Of a stretch of 13,620 bases of DNA, positions 6,053-12,729 are shown in pieces. Position 1 is the stretch's first letter. The number at the start of each line of letters is the position of its first letter. Position numbers and translations under genes: made by a program. Source of the DNA: Eubacterium sp. (lineage in GTDB: Bacteria > Bacillota_A > Clostridia > Lachnospirales > Lachnospiraceae); NCBI GenBank assembly GCA_023663915.1, contig JAMPGN010000108.1, positions 1 to 13,620 of the forward strand. The letters run 5' to 3'. The notes below the pieces were generated by a model, which had not been told where the DNA came from, made no database searches, and saw nothing but the letters and a program-made list of their open reading frames with translations.

Positions 6053-7771
6053 TTACTTACCTTTCAACCGGTGCATCACTTCATTACCGCCCGCACCGAA
6101 ATAGTCATGCAGTGTTTTATATTCTTTATATAATTTCTCATAAAGCTGCACATTCCGGGGGATCGGCTCGTATTTCTTTTCCCCGCGCTTACCCATTGTG
6201 CGTGCCGCTTCGTTGACGGTCGCGTAGCCGCCTGCCTCGACACCCGCTGCCACTGCCGCATAGACGGATGCACCGAAAGCCGAACCTTGATTCGTGGAAC
6301 TCGTAAGAATTGTTTTACCCAGCACATCCGCATAAATCTGCATCATAAACGGGTTCTTACCCACAATGCCGCCGCAGGCATAGAGTTCCTTCGCCGTGAT
6401 CCCGCCTTTCTTAAATTCCTCGAAAATAGCACGCATACCGAAGGCAGCGGACTCCAAAAGTGCGCGGTAAATTTCTTCCGGCTTCGTGCGAAGCGTTAAG
6501 CCAAGTATCATTCCGGAAAGATTTGCGTCCGCGAGACAGGAGCGATTACCGTTCCACCAGTCTAAGGCAACCAGACCGCTCTCTCCTGGCGCAAGGCGTG
6601 CCGCCTTATCGCTGAGCAGCGTATGGACGGAAACGCCCAGCTTGGAAGCCTCTTTCTCATAGCTGCCTGGCACGCAGTTTGTCACAAACCAGTCAAATAG
6701 GTCGCCGACCGCGCTCTGCCCTGCCTCGTAAGCATAGAGGTTTGGGAGCACCGCATTTTTGACACATCCGGAGATTCCCGGTATATAAGATAATTGATCG
6801 GAACAGAGCAGCATACAGCAGGAAGTTCCGAGAATCATCAAGGCTTTGTTAGAATCATCAATACCCGCGGAAGGCACTGCTACGTGTGCATCGATCAGGG
6901 ATGCCGCAACTGCCGTTCCAGCATTCAGCCCCAGCTTATTGGCAGCTTCTTTGGTCAGCCTTCCAGCGCATTCCCCTACTTGAACTTCCCGTCCTTTCAG
7001 CTTCTCATTCAGTGAGGCAAGACGCGGATGAAGTTCCTGCAAAAAATCTGCCGACGGATAGCCATCTTCCTCGTTCCACAGGAGTTTATAACCTGCATGG
7101 CACATACAGCGTGTCATCTCGCCGGTCAGAAGATAGACGAGATAATCGCTTACCTCTGCGAAGTTGTCCGTTGCATCATATACATCCGGCGCTTTTGCGG
7201 CGATCTCCATAAGTTTGGGAAGCATCCATTCTGCATTCACCTTTCCGCCACAACGCGTCATAAATTTCTCTTTGCGTTCCTTGGCGAGTGCGGTAATGCG
7301 GTCGGCTTCTTCCTGTGCACCGTGGTGTTTCCATAGTTTTAACTGCGCATGAGGGTTCGTCGCAAAACGCTCTGTCTTGCCAAGAGGGATGTTGTCACTC
7401 GTAAGAGGCAGGAACGTGGAGGAAGTAGCGTCAATGCCGATACCGATCACATTTTCTGTTTTACACCCGGATTCTTCAACAACTGTGCGGATGGTATGGT
7501 ACATGGCATCCACATAGTCGTCGATCTCTTGAATCGCAAAATCGGCAGGCAGTTCCGTCTCCGTTCCAGGCGCAGTGCGCAGGATTCCGTGTGGGTAGGG
7601 GTAAATACTTTCTGCAATCACCTCGCCGTTGTGCACCTCCGCCATGACTGCTCTTGCGGAGAGCGTACCGTAATCCAATCCGATCACGTATTTATTTGTT
7701 TCTTTCTCGCAGATATTGTTTGCGGTAGTTTTACAAGGAACGGTTTCAAAAGTTTTTTCCTGTTTATCCAT
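6053..7771 (-). CDS. araB: FGGY carbohydrate kinase, ribulokinase-like (AraB family)
   Basis: A 572-residue cytoplasmic kinase that phosphorylates a ketose; by family, L-ribulose to L-ribulose-5-phosphate. The FGGY N-lobe phosphate-binding motif is GLDYGTLSARA (residues 31-41), followed by GIGIDATSST and the ribulokinase-like LKLWKHHGAQEEA near 145-155. The likely catalytic base is D294 in SLIDAHVAVPSAG. The C-lobe signature CGGIVGKNPFMMQIYADVLG and the NQGSAFGASVYAA segment are present. A 27-residue N-terminal extension precedes the first strand. The ATG at 7771 has AGGA about 11 bases upstream, while no later start keeps the motif region with a better site. It lies 18 bases downstream of the araM-like gene on the same strand, so the two form an operon. 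No araA (isomerase) or araD (epimerase) is in the window, so the true substrate could be another pentulose. Confidence 0.87.
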   Translation of the reverse strand: MDKQEKTFETVPCKTTANNICEKETNKYVIGLDYGTLSARAVMAEVHNGEVIAESIYPYPHGILRTAPGTETELPADFAIQEIDDYVDAMYHTIRTVVEESGCKTENVIGIGIDATSSTFLPLTSDNIPLGKTERFATNPHAQLKLWKHHGAQEEADRITALAKERKEKFMTRCGGKVNAEWMLPKLMEIAAKAPDVYDATDNFAEVSDYLVYLLTGEMTRCMCHAGYKLLWNEEDGYPSADFLQELHPRLASLNEKLKGREVQVGECAGRLTKEAANKLGLNAGTAVAASLIDAHVAVPSAGIDDSNKALMILGTSCCMLLCSDQLSYIPGISGCVKNAVLPNLYAYEAGQSAVGDLFDWFVTNCVPGSYEKEASKLGVSVHTLLSDKAARLAPGESGLVALDWWNGNRSCLADANLSGMILGLTLRTKPEEIYRALLESAAFGMRAIFEEFKKGGITAKELYACGGIVGKNPFMMQIYADVLGKTILTSSTNQGSAFGASVYAAVAAGVEAGGYATVNEAARTMGKRGEKKYEPIPRNVQLYEKLYKEYKTLHDYFGAGGNEVMHRLKGK

Positions 7772-7789
7772 ATTTTCAGATCCTATTTC

Positions 7790-9157
7790 TTAATTTTCAT
7801 TACAATATTTTGCTACGAGTTTCTTTGCCGCTTCGTCCAGTTCCCCGATATCCCACATTAGCTGTAGGATGGTGTAGCGGTCGCGCAGCTCCTTGCCATA
7901 GCGTATGCTGTCGTAGACGTACTCGCGCGGGATACCAACGTCCGCAGGCACTTTTGCAGCGCCTAGCTTGTCAAGTACTTGATAGATTTCGGATGCTTGC
8001 GGAGCGGTTTTTGCGATCGCCTGAAGTTCGTCCCATTTTTCCTCGATGATGGAAAGACGCCGCATCAGTCCTTCGGGATCATTCTTTTTTGCCTTCTTTT
8101 CGAGTTCGATGATGCCGTCTGCACCGTCACGATAACAGCGGCGTATTTCCTTCTCCCATTCTTCCACCGAAGGACGGTTGGCAATTCCCTCTCGGATCTT
8201 GGTGAAATCAGGCTTCTCCATCTTAGATAGCATATTGTAAAGTTCTAACATTAGCACGGTGCCGATACCGACTTTTGTCCCGTGCAGGACTGCGGGAATG
8301 CCGTCGAAAAGAAATTGCATTTCCCAGTAATGGGACTGGTGGTGTTCCGCGCCGGAAGCCGGACGTGAGTTGCCGGAGAAGTCCATGGCAATACCGGAAA
8401 GCACTAACGCCTGTGTGAGAATCGAAACCGCATTGCTGTCATGGGACGCGAGTCCTTTTGTGCTCTCCATGGTTTGGTCCACGGCGGTTCGCATGATGTC
8501 GGCAATCGTGTCGCAGTAGTATTCGTTGTTGATAATGTGTGAAATTTTCCAGTCAAGAAGACAGTTGTATTTGCCGAGAATGTCCGCGGCCCCGGCTGCG
8601 AGCATCTTAAGCGGCGCCGCCGCCATGATCTCAGGGTCGCAGATAAGCGCAAGTGGTTCCTGTGCAGGAAAAGTAATTTTCATATTGTGGAAAATCAGCG
8701 GAGCTACACCACTCACAAGCCCGTCCATCGAAGGTGCGGTCGCGACTAACAGGAAAGGTCTTCCGGTGATATAACTGAAATAACGTCCGAGATCGTTGAT
8801 TGTGCCGGTGCCGATGGAGATGATAATGTCCGCCTCCTTGTCATTCGCCATTGCGACGCTGCCTAGTGCATGTTCATTCGCTGCAAGATCGCCAATATCG
8901 GGACTTTTCAGGACATGAGAGGTAAAAGGGACGTCGGCTTTCTTGAGCGTCTCTTCCACAAGGCATCCTGCAATCTCGTGTGTATGCGTGTCGGAGATCA
9001 GATAAGGTCTTGTGTATCCAAGTGTGGATAAAAGCGCAGGAAGTTTCCCGATCGCACCCGGCTCAAAGATATAATGTGCAAACAGTGATTTGTGCGTCCG
9101 TCCGCACTCACATTCAAAACTGCAGTTTAAGTATTGTTCGATCGATTGGTTTGGCAT
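7790..9157 (-). CDS. araM: sn-glycerol-1-phosphate dehydrogenase-like protein (AraM/EgsA)
   Basis: A 455-residue oxidoreductase of the iron-containing alcohol dehydrogenase/dehydroquinate synthase fold. By family it interconverts dihydroxyacetone phosphate and sn-glycerol-1-phosphate with NAD(P). Seen here: the nucleotide-binding turn SIGTGTINDLGRY (about 114-126), the family segment ATAPSMDGLVSG (139-150), and GAADILGK with D192 as a likely metal ligand. SRPASGAEHHQSHYWE holds H272 and nearby histidines, and AVLHGTKVG gives H292. The protein is longer than Bacillus AraM (about 394 residues), with an extended C-terminal helical part. GAGGG sits about nine bases before the ATG at 9157. It is the first gene of the araM-araB pair, behind the promoter at 9280-9308 and a structured leader. 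In Bacillus subtilis araM lies within the arabinose operon; here only the kinase accompanies it. The substrate may differ from glycerol phosphate. Confidence 0.88.
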   Translation of the reverse strand: MPNQSIEQYLNCSFECECGRTHKSLFAHYIFEPGAIGKLPALLSTLGYTRPYLISDTHTHEIAGCLVEETLKKADVPFTSHVLKSPDIGDLAANEHALGSVAMANDKEADIIISIGTGTINDLGRYFSYITGRPFLLVATAPSMDGLVSGVAPLIFHNMKITFPAQEPLALICDPEIMAAAPLKMLAAGAADILGKYNCLLDWKISHIINNEYYCDTIADIMRTAVDQTMESTKGLASHDSNAVSILTQALVLSGIAMDFSGNSRPASGAEHHQSHYWEMQFLFDGIPAVLHGTKVGIGTVLMLELYNMLSKMEKPDFTKIREGIANRPSVEEWEKEIRRCYRDGADGIIELEKKAKKNDPEGLMRRLSIIEEKWDELQAIAKTAPQASEIYQVLDKLGAAKVPADVGIPREYVYDSIRYGKELRDRYTILQLMWDIGELDEAAKKLVAKYCNEN

Positions 9158-9197
9158 ATGGATTCCCTCATTTCTTTTGGTGTATGGTATCTTATGT

Positions 9198-9212
9198 TAT
9201 AGGAAATTCCTA
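9198..9212. repeat. palindrome TATAGGAAATTCCTA, copy 1
   Basis: The 13-base perfect palindrome TAGGAAATTCCTA lies 40-60 bases upstream of araM, inside its predicted leader. The same 15 bases recur at 13570-13584, also followed by GAA-loop hairpin sequence. It may be part of a dispersed intergenic repeat or a protein-binding operator; which one cannot be told from two copies. Confidence 0.6.
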
Positions 9213-9220
9213 CAAAGAGT

Positions 9221-9241
9221 GGAAGAACCGAAGGTTCTTCC
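9221..9241. other. perfect 9-bp hairpin in the araM leader
   Basis: GGAAGAACC (9221-9229) pairs perfectly with GGTTCTTCC (9233-9241) around a GAA triloop (UUC on the - strand RNA). It lies in the predicted araM leader, next to a second hairpin of the same design. No U run follows on either strand, so it is not a classic terminator. It could stabilise the leader RNA or be part of an interspersed repeat. Confidence 0.65.
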
Positions 9242-9242
9242 C

Positions 9243-9267
9243 AAGATAATCGCGAAGCGATTTTCTT
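9243..9267. other. second GAA-loop hairpin in the araM leader
   Basis: AATCGC (9248-9253) and GCGATT (9257-9262) pair around GAA. The stem is extended by AAGA (9243-9246) and TCTT (9264-9267) across one T-T mismatch, for ten pairs in all. It begins one base after the first hairpin. It would be at the extreme 5' end of the araM transcript, a position suited to protecting RNA from decay. Confidence 0.6.
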
Positions 9268-9279
9268 GTATTATATAAT

Positions 9280-9308
9280 ATTATAACTGTGGGCGATGGA
9301 ATGTTCAA
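9280..9308 (-). promoter_or_regulatory. promoter for the araM-araB operon
   Basis: On the - strand, TTGAAC (9308 to 9303) and a perfect TATAAT (9285 to 9280) are spaced by exactly 17 bases. Transcription would start near 9273 and give a leader of about 115 nt that contains both GAA-loop hairpins and the TAGGAAATTCCTA palindrome. The promoter lies about 30 bases beyond the stop of the upstream HTH gene, which is on the same strand, so readthrough from that gene is also possible. Confidence 0.65.
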
Positions 9309-9340
9309 CGGATTTTGAGTTGTGCTATGACAACAATGTA

Positions 9341-9766
9341 CTATGGCAAAACAGCAAGATGATAATCGAGTAGTAACTCATTCACATCAAAGATTGTCTG
9401 CTTTCGATGTAAGGCAAACAGAATCAATGCATCCCGTTCATCTCTTGCATATAATTCTCTGTTGCCTGAGATTTTTAGCAATTTCTGGGTTTCAGAGTCT
9501 GAAAGCCGGAGTCCAAATGCCATAGCGATCAGTTTATCTCTCGAAGGCGTTTTTTGTCCGGCAAATATTTTATAGACATAGGTTCGCTCAAGCTGTGAGC
9601 CCTGCACGACATCCGCCTTACGAAGTTTCTTCTGTGACAACAGCGTGTTTAGATATTCCCACAGATTTGTCGTAAGCAGGTTGTCTTTGTTTTCGGTTAG
9701 ATAGTCATTAATATCTGTCGCCATCCGGATTTCATGGCCCAGTTGGTCAGTAGTCTTGGATTCCAT
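9341..9766 (-). CDS. Xre-like HTH protein divergent from a Ser/Thr kinase
   Basis: A 141-residue protein. Residues about 33-100 look like a Cro/CI-type helix-turn-helix: LWEYLNTLLSQKKLRKADVV, then RTYVYKIFAGQKTPSRDKLI, with recognition-helix spacing typical of Xre proteins. The C-terminal 40 residues (ARDERDALILFALHRKQTIF) are helical with no recognised domain. The ribosome site AAAGGAG is seven bases before the ATG at 9766. It is divergently transcribed from the receptor-like kinase gene, the classic arrangement for a local regulator, and it could also be a target or partner of the kinase. The longer leftward frame reaching 10092 overlaps the kinase and was not used. The HTH call is made by eye and is less certain than the small Xre protein at 4116. 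Confidence 0.8.
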   Translation of the reverse strand: MESKTTDQLGHEIRMATDINDYLTENKDNLLTTNLWEYLNTLLSQKKLRKADVVQGSQLERTYVYKIFAGQKTPSRDKLIAMAFGLRLSDSETQKLLKISGNRELYARDERDALILFALHRKQTIFDVNELLLDYHLAVLP

Positions 9767-9824
9767 ATTGCATCTCCTTTGGATAATCTGATATCATGGA
9801 TATAGATATTGTAATCTTGGGTGC

Positions 9825-9858
9825 TGCCGGCAAGACCTGCAGAGCAGTTCTTGCGGCA
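9825..9858. promoter_or_regulatory. strong hairpin between the divergent HTH and kinase genes
   Basis: TGCCGGCAAGA (9825-9835) pairs with TCTTGCGGCA (9849-9858) with one bulged G. After a C-T mismatch the stem continues as CTGC with GCAG around AGA. It falls in the predicted 5' leader of the leftward HTH gene (transcript from about 9873) and, if the kinase promoter is upstream of it, in the kinase leader too. It has no U tract, so it is not a terminator. It may be a leader RNA element or a protein site. Confidence 0.5.
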
Positions 9859-9879
9859 CAGACTACAAAATCTGAGTCT

Positions 9880-9908
9880 ATTATACTGAATGATCAGGAA
9901 AGTAACAA
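9880..9908 (-). promoter_or_regulatory. candidate promoter for the HTH gene
   Basis: On the - strand, TTGTTA (9908 to 9903, four of six consensus bases) and a perfect TATAAT (9885 to 9880) are spaced by 17 bases, giving a leader of about 107 nt. The -35 box lies over the kinase gene's ribosome-site region, so binding of polymerase or a repressor here could affect both genes. A weak opposite-strand candidate for the kinase (TTGGAT at 9779, TATAGA at 9801, spacing 16) was also seen. Confidence 0.5.
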
Positions 9909-9924
9909 GGGTGGAAACAGTAAT

Positions 9925-11388
9925 ATGGAATACGAAGAGATCAGGCTGGTTAAGCAGAGTGAGAAAAGTACGATACATCTGATACGGGACGAAGAGGACA
10001 CGCAACTTTTGATACGGAAAGTACTGACAGGGAGACATCCTGTATATGAAAAACTGCAGGAATATTCGCATCCATGTCTGCCAAGAGTCCATGAGGTTCT
10101 TTTATCTGATGATATGACGACGGTTGTAGAGGAGTATATAGAGGGAGAGTCGCTTGATAGTGGGAAACTGACGGAGAAACAATGTAAAGATATTGTCAGG
10201 GAATTATGCGGCGTTCTGGAATTTCTTCATGGCAAAGGCATCATCCATCGAGATATCAAGCCGAGTAACATTCTTTTGGCACAAGACGGACATATTCGGC
10301 TGATTGATTTTGACGCGGCGCGTATGATTAAGGAGGAGCAGATTCAGGATACGATACTGCTTGGAACCAGAGGATATGCGCCGCCGGAACAATATGGTTT
10401 TGCCCAGACCGACGAGCGGGCAGACATCTATGCACTAGGCGTTACACTTAAGAATATTCTGGGTGAGAAAAGCTCCAAAGCACATTATCAGAAGGTTATA
10501 TCTAAGTGTACAAATCTCGATCCAGATAAACGGTATCGGACTGTGCGGCAGGTAGAACGCGCTTTTTTCTTTCCACATTGGACGATGTTATGCGTCGTCG
10601 CCGTGGTGGTTCTGGGCATTCTTGTGTGGAGTGTTATGCCGGAACGGACTACGTCTGGGGAATCGGTACAGTCAGACGGTCTGATTGTCCTGTCTGCGCC
10701 GGAAGAGCCGCATTGGGATCAGGAGACGGGAATTGCGTATTGGCGCAATGTGCCGGAAGCTGGCGAAGGTGATATTGTGAAATATGACTGGAAATTGTAT
10801 CGATGCGATACGCCGACACCGCCGGATCTTGATACGACGGAATGTGATCTTGAGCGCAGTATGCGGGGGAGAGCGAGCGAAGAGTTTTTTGATCTTGCGC
10901 TGTCATGTGAGTTTTGGGATAATGGTTTTTATTATTTTGCGGTGCGTGCATCCGGGGATGGAGTGACTTACGCAGACAGTTCGTATGTATTGTCGGATGC
11001 ATTCGAGTACACAGGCGCGGATGCCCCAAGACTTCCAGCACCCGAAAACCTTTCGTGGATTTTGAAACAAGATGAGGAGAGCAATCGGTATTTTGCTGCT
11101 TTTGATAACTGGGATGACTATGAGGATAAGGATACGATCCAGGTTTTTGTATATGATGAGAATGGTGAGTGGGTCAACAGTGATATCTATTATAAAGAAG
11201 AGCTTTTGGCAAATGGTTGGCCGGGCATCCTTGTTCCGGGGGAGTATGTAAATCAACAGGGCAAGTCATACCGTTTCGCGATTCAGGTTACAAGCTCTCG
11301 TCCGAACGAGTACAGAGCCAGTCCGGAAGTCTTTCCATGGCCTGTCGAGGAAGAGTATTTGAGTCCATGGCTTCGGAATTTAAGATGA
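9925..11388 (+). CDS. receptor-like transmembrane Ser/Thr protein kinase
   Basis: A 487-residue membrane kinase. Cytoplasmic residues 1-210 form a Hanks-type kinase with IIHRDIKPSNILL (D110, K112, N115), IDFDAAR (D128; DFD in place of DFG), the activation segment GTRGYAPPEQYG (A152-E155) and RADIYALG (D167). The glycine-rich loop is not recognisable (KQSEKSTIHLI stands in its place), and IRKVL holds the probable ATP-binding Lys. A transmembrane helix spans about 219-238 (WTMLCVVAVVVLGILVWSVM). The outer part has two beta-rich stretches, starting near LSAPEEPHW and LPAPENLSW, that resemble fibronectin III-like modules. The ATG at 9925 was chosen because it starts just before the kinase fold and has AAGGGTGG upstream. 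The longer frame from 9796 lacks a ribosome site and would run through the intergenic hairpin. The divergent HTH gene suggests a linked signalling unit. DFD and the altered loop appear characteristic of a clostridial subfamily, so activity is likely but unproven. Confidence 0.88.
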   Translation: MEYEEIRLVKQSEKSTIHLIRDEEDTQLLIRKVLTGRHPVYEKLQEYSHPCLPRVHEVLLSDDMTTVVEEYIEGESLDSGKLTEKQCKDIVRELCGVLEFLHGKGIIHRDIKPSNILLAQDGHIRLIDFDAARMIKEEQIQDTILLGTRGYAPPEQYGFAQTDERADIYALGVTLKNILGEKSSKAHYQKVISKCTNLDPDKRYRTVRQVERAFFFPHWTMLCVVAVVVLGILVWSVMPERTTSGESVQSDGLIVLSAPEEPHWDQETGIAYWRNVPEAGEGDIVKYDWKLYRCDTPTPPDLDTTECDLERSMRGRASEEFFDLALSCEFWDNGFYYFAVRASGDGVTYADSSYVLSDAFEYTGADAPRLPAPENLSWILKQDEESNRYFAAFDNWDDYEDKDTIQVFVYDENGEWVNSDIYYKEELLANGWPGILVPGEYVNQQGKSYRFAIQVTSSRPNEYRASPEVFPWPVEEEYLSPWLRNLR

Positions 11389-11467
11389 AATGTAGACTGG
11401 CGGTCCACCAAACACGTTGAAGTATCATATAGAATGCTGTAGAAAATGTAAACAGGAGGGCAGCAGC

Positions 11468-12418
11468 ATGATACAGAGAGATGAATGGAAGATAAAAGTA
11501 CCGCCGGAATTTGTAAAAGAGGATATTTATGAGCCGGTATACTTAAACCAGTATGGTTATTATGAACCTCGCAGGAAAAATACTGTGCAGGAAAGAAATG
11601 AAAATTTTGAAGAACATTATTTTCAGGATTATGCGGGTGCAACTTATGAAAAAGCTGAGTATCCGCCGGAAGAGTTGGATTACATTCATAATCAAATCGA
11701 AGAAAGAGCTTATGTAATCGAACAGAACCTTGAAAAAATGGGGACAAAAGGAGATTATTCTCTTTTGGATATTGGATGTGGAGAAGGATTTTTATTGCAG
11801 TTTTTCCATGACAGGGGAAAACGGGTAAAAGGAATTGATATCGGTTCTTACGCGCTTGAACATTTTCATCCAGAGATGCTGGCTTTTTTTGAAAAGGGGA
11901 CTATGGAAAGATTGCTTCCGAAGATGGAAGAACGCGGAGAAAGATATGATGTCGTCAATATTGACCGCTGTCTGGACATGGTAGATGATGTGGATGTCTG
12001 TCTGAACCACATCAAGAGGGTTATGGATAGCCGGTCAATTCTGGTAGTAAAGGTTGCCAATAATTACTCCAATCTGCAGAGAATGTTGTTGAAAAAGGGT
12101 GAAATGACAAAAGAACACTGGCTAGATGACCCGGATCACACAGGGTATATGAATAGGGAAGGGCTGATTGCGAGACTGGATGCAAACGGATTGGAATGCC
12201 TGGATTTTTATGGGGATACGTTTGTCGATTTCCATCTGGTGAATCCTTTTACCAATTATTATGAGAAGCCCGAAACTGGCAAAGCGGCTCATAAGAGTAC
12301 TGTGTGTCTGGAGAATCTGTTCCATGATATTTCCATGGAGCGCACCGTGGAGATTTGTCGTATGTTGGGCGATATGGGATTTGGCCGGGAAATCGTAGGA
12401 GTTTTTAAGAAGAGGTGA
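11468..12418 (+). CDS. class I SAM-dependent methyltransferase, substrate unknown
   Basis: A 316-residue soluble protein with a Rossmann methyltransferase core. Motif I is LLDIGCGEGFLL at 99-110, and KGIDIGSYAL at 121-130 places an acidic residue (D124) for the SAM ribose. YDVVNIDRCLDMVDD and SRSILVVKVANNYSNL look like later core strands. The N-terminal 95 residues and the C-terminal 100 are not recognised; the layout resembles methyltransferases that act on sugars or small molecules more than rRNA enzymes. The start is the ATG at 11468 with AGGAGGG about eight bases upstream; an in-frame TTG at 11417 would add 17 residues but lacks a site. It lies 79 bases after the kinase gene with no clear terminator between, so co-transcription is possible. 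A weak promoter (TTGAAG at 11417, TAGAAA at 11440, spacing 17) could also serve it. Confidence 0.85.
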   Translation: MIQRDEWKIKVPPEFVKEDIYEPVYLNQYGYYEPRRKNTVQERNENFEEHYFQDYAGATYEKAEYPPEELDYIHNQIEERAYVIEQNLEKMGTKGDYSLLDIGCGEGFLLQFFHDRGKRVKGIDIGSYALEHFHPEMLAFFEKGTMERLLPKMEERGERYDVVNIDRCLDMVDDVDVCLNHIKRVMDSRSILVVKVANNYSNLQRMLLKKGEMTKEHWLDDPDHTGYMNREGLIARLDANGLECLDFYGDTFVDFHLVNPFTNYYEKPETGKAAHKSTVCLENLFHDISMERTVEICRMLGDMGFGREIVGVFKKR

Positions 12419-12422
12419 AAAG

Positions 12423-12464
12423 ATGATTGACACAAACGCTTCCCTGGATTGGAAGGCGTTGTAG
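12423..12464 (+). CDS. 13-codon micro-ORF after the methyltransferase
   Basis: An ATG at 12423 opens a 13-residue frame, MIDTNASLDWKAL, ending in TAG at 12462-12464. A good ribosome site, AGAGGTGA, overlaps the methyltransferase stop about four to six bases upstream. It could be a leader peptide, a remnant of a decayed gene, or chance. A hairpin (12435-12460) lies within it. No family was recognised. Confidence 0.25.
   Translation: MIDTNASLDWKAL
12435..12460 (+). other. hairpin downstream of the methyltransferase
   Basis: AACGCTTCC (12435-12443) pairs with GGAAGGCGTT (12451-12460) with one bulged G, around a seven-base loop. It is followed by GTAGTTT rather than a clean T run, so termination would be partial. 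It separates the methyltransferase from the broken toxin-antitoxin pair. Confidence 0.4.
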
Positions 12465-12484
12465 TTTGAGAAGGCGGTGAGTAA

Positions 12485-12729
12485 ATGATGGCTATGAAAG
12501 AAAGAGCGGTTGATATAATCAGCCACATGTCTGAAGATAAGGTGTATTATGATGTATTGAAGCTCCTTGAGGGCATTGAGGGATTAACTGCTAAAAATTT
12601 GGAAACAGATTTTATGGATATATCTGTGAATGAAAGTTCTGGGAGGAAGCTTGGTCCACTGGTTGGGGGCTTGTTTTTATGGCGGATGATTTTGACGAAA
12701 CGCCAGATTGCTTCAAGGAGTATATTTGA
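12485..12729 (+). pseudogene. frameshifted antitoxin of a PIN toxin-antitoxin pair
   Basis: The frame starting at the ATG at 12485 reads MMAMKERAVDIISHMSEDKVYYDVLKLLEG, an N-terminus like small helical antitoxins that partner PIN toxins. It continues to SSGRKLGPLVGG at about 12672. From there the same frame becomes unlike an antitoxin and runs to 12775 inside the toxin gene. The next frame instead reads LVFMADDFDETPDCFKEYI and stops at 12727-12729, exactly overlapping the toxin ATG at 12729. The two halves join cleanly if the run of five G at 12665-12669 had six. That is a one-base deletion, a phase-variable tract, or a sequencing error. As read, the antitoxin has lost its toxin-binding tail. 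The ribosome site is a modest GGCGGTGAG. The antitoxin role is inferred from the coupled PIN frame and general resemblance. Confidence 0.65.

Noticed and set aside
7349..7861. 170-codon + strand frame across the kinase and dehydrogenase junction
   Set aside because: It is antisense to two well-supported genes, has no ribosome site and gives no recognisable protein.
9198..9267. End of an insertion sequence or MITE
   Set aside because: A palindrome and hairpins are present, but no terminal inverted repeat pair, target duplication or transposase could be identified, so only a repeat is claimed.
9796..9924. 43-residue N-terminal extension of the Ser/Thr kinase
   Set aside because: No ribosome site precedes the ATG at 9796, the extension crosses the intergenic hairpin and the HTH promoter, and the kinase fold starts just after the ATG at 9925.
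9697..10092. 131-codon - strand frame overlapping the HTH and kinase genes
   Set aside because: It conflicts with both supported genes and has no motif; the HTH start at 9766 has an excellent ribosome site.
11283..11747. 154-codon - strand frame
   Set aside because: Antisense to the kinase and methyltransferase ends; its Cys/His/Pro/Tyr-rich composition looks like a shadow frame.
12427..12464. TTGACA at 12427 as a promoter for the antitoxin
   Set aside because: No acceptable -10 box is found 16-18 bases downstream; the nearest candidate is about 26 bases away.
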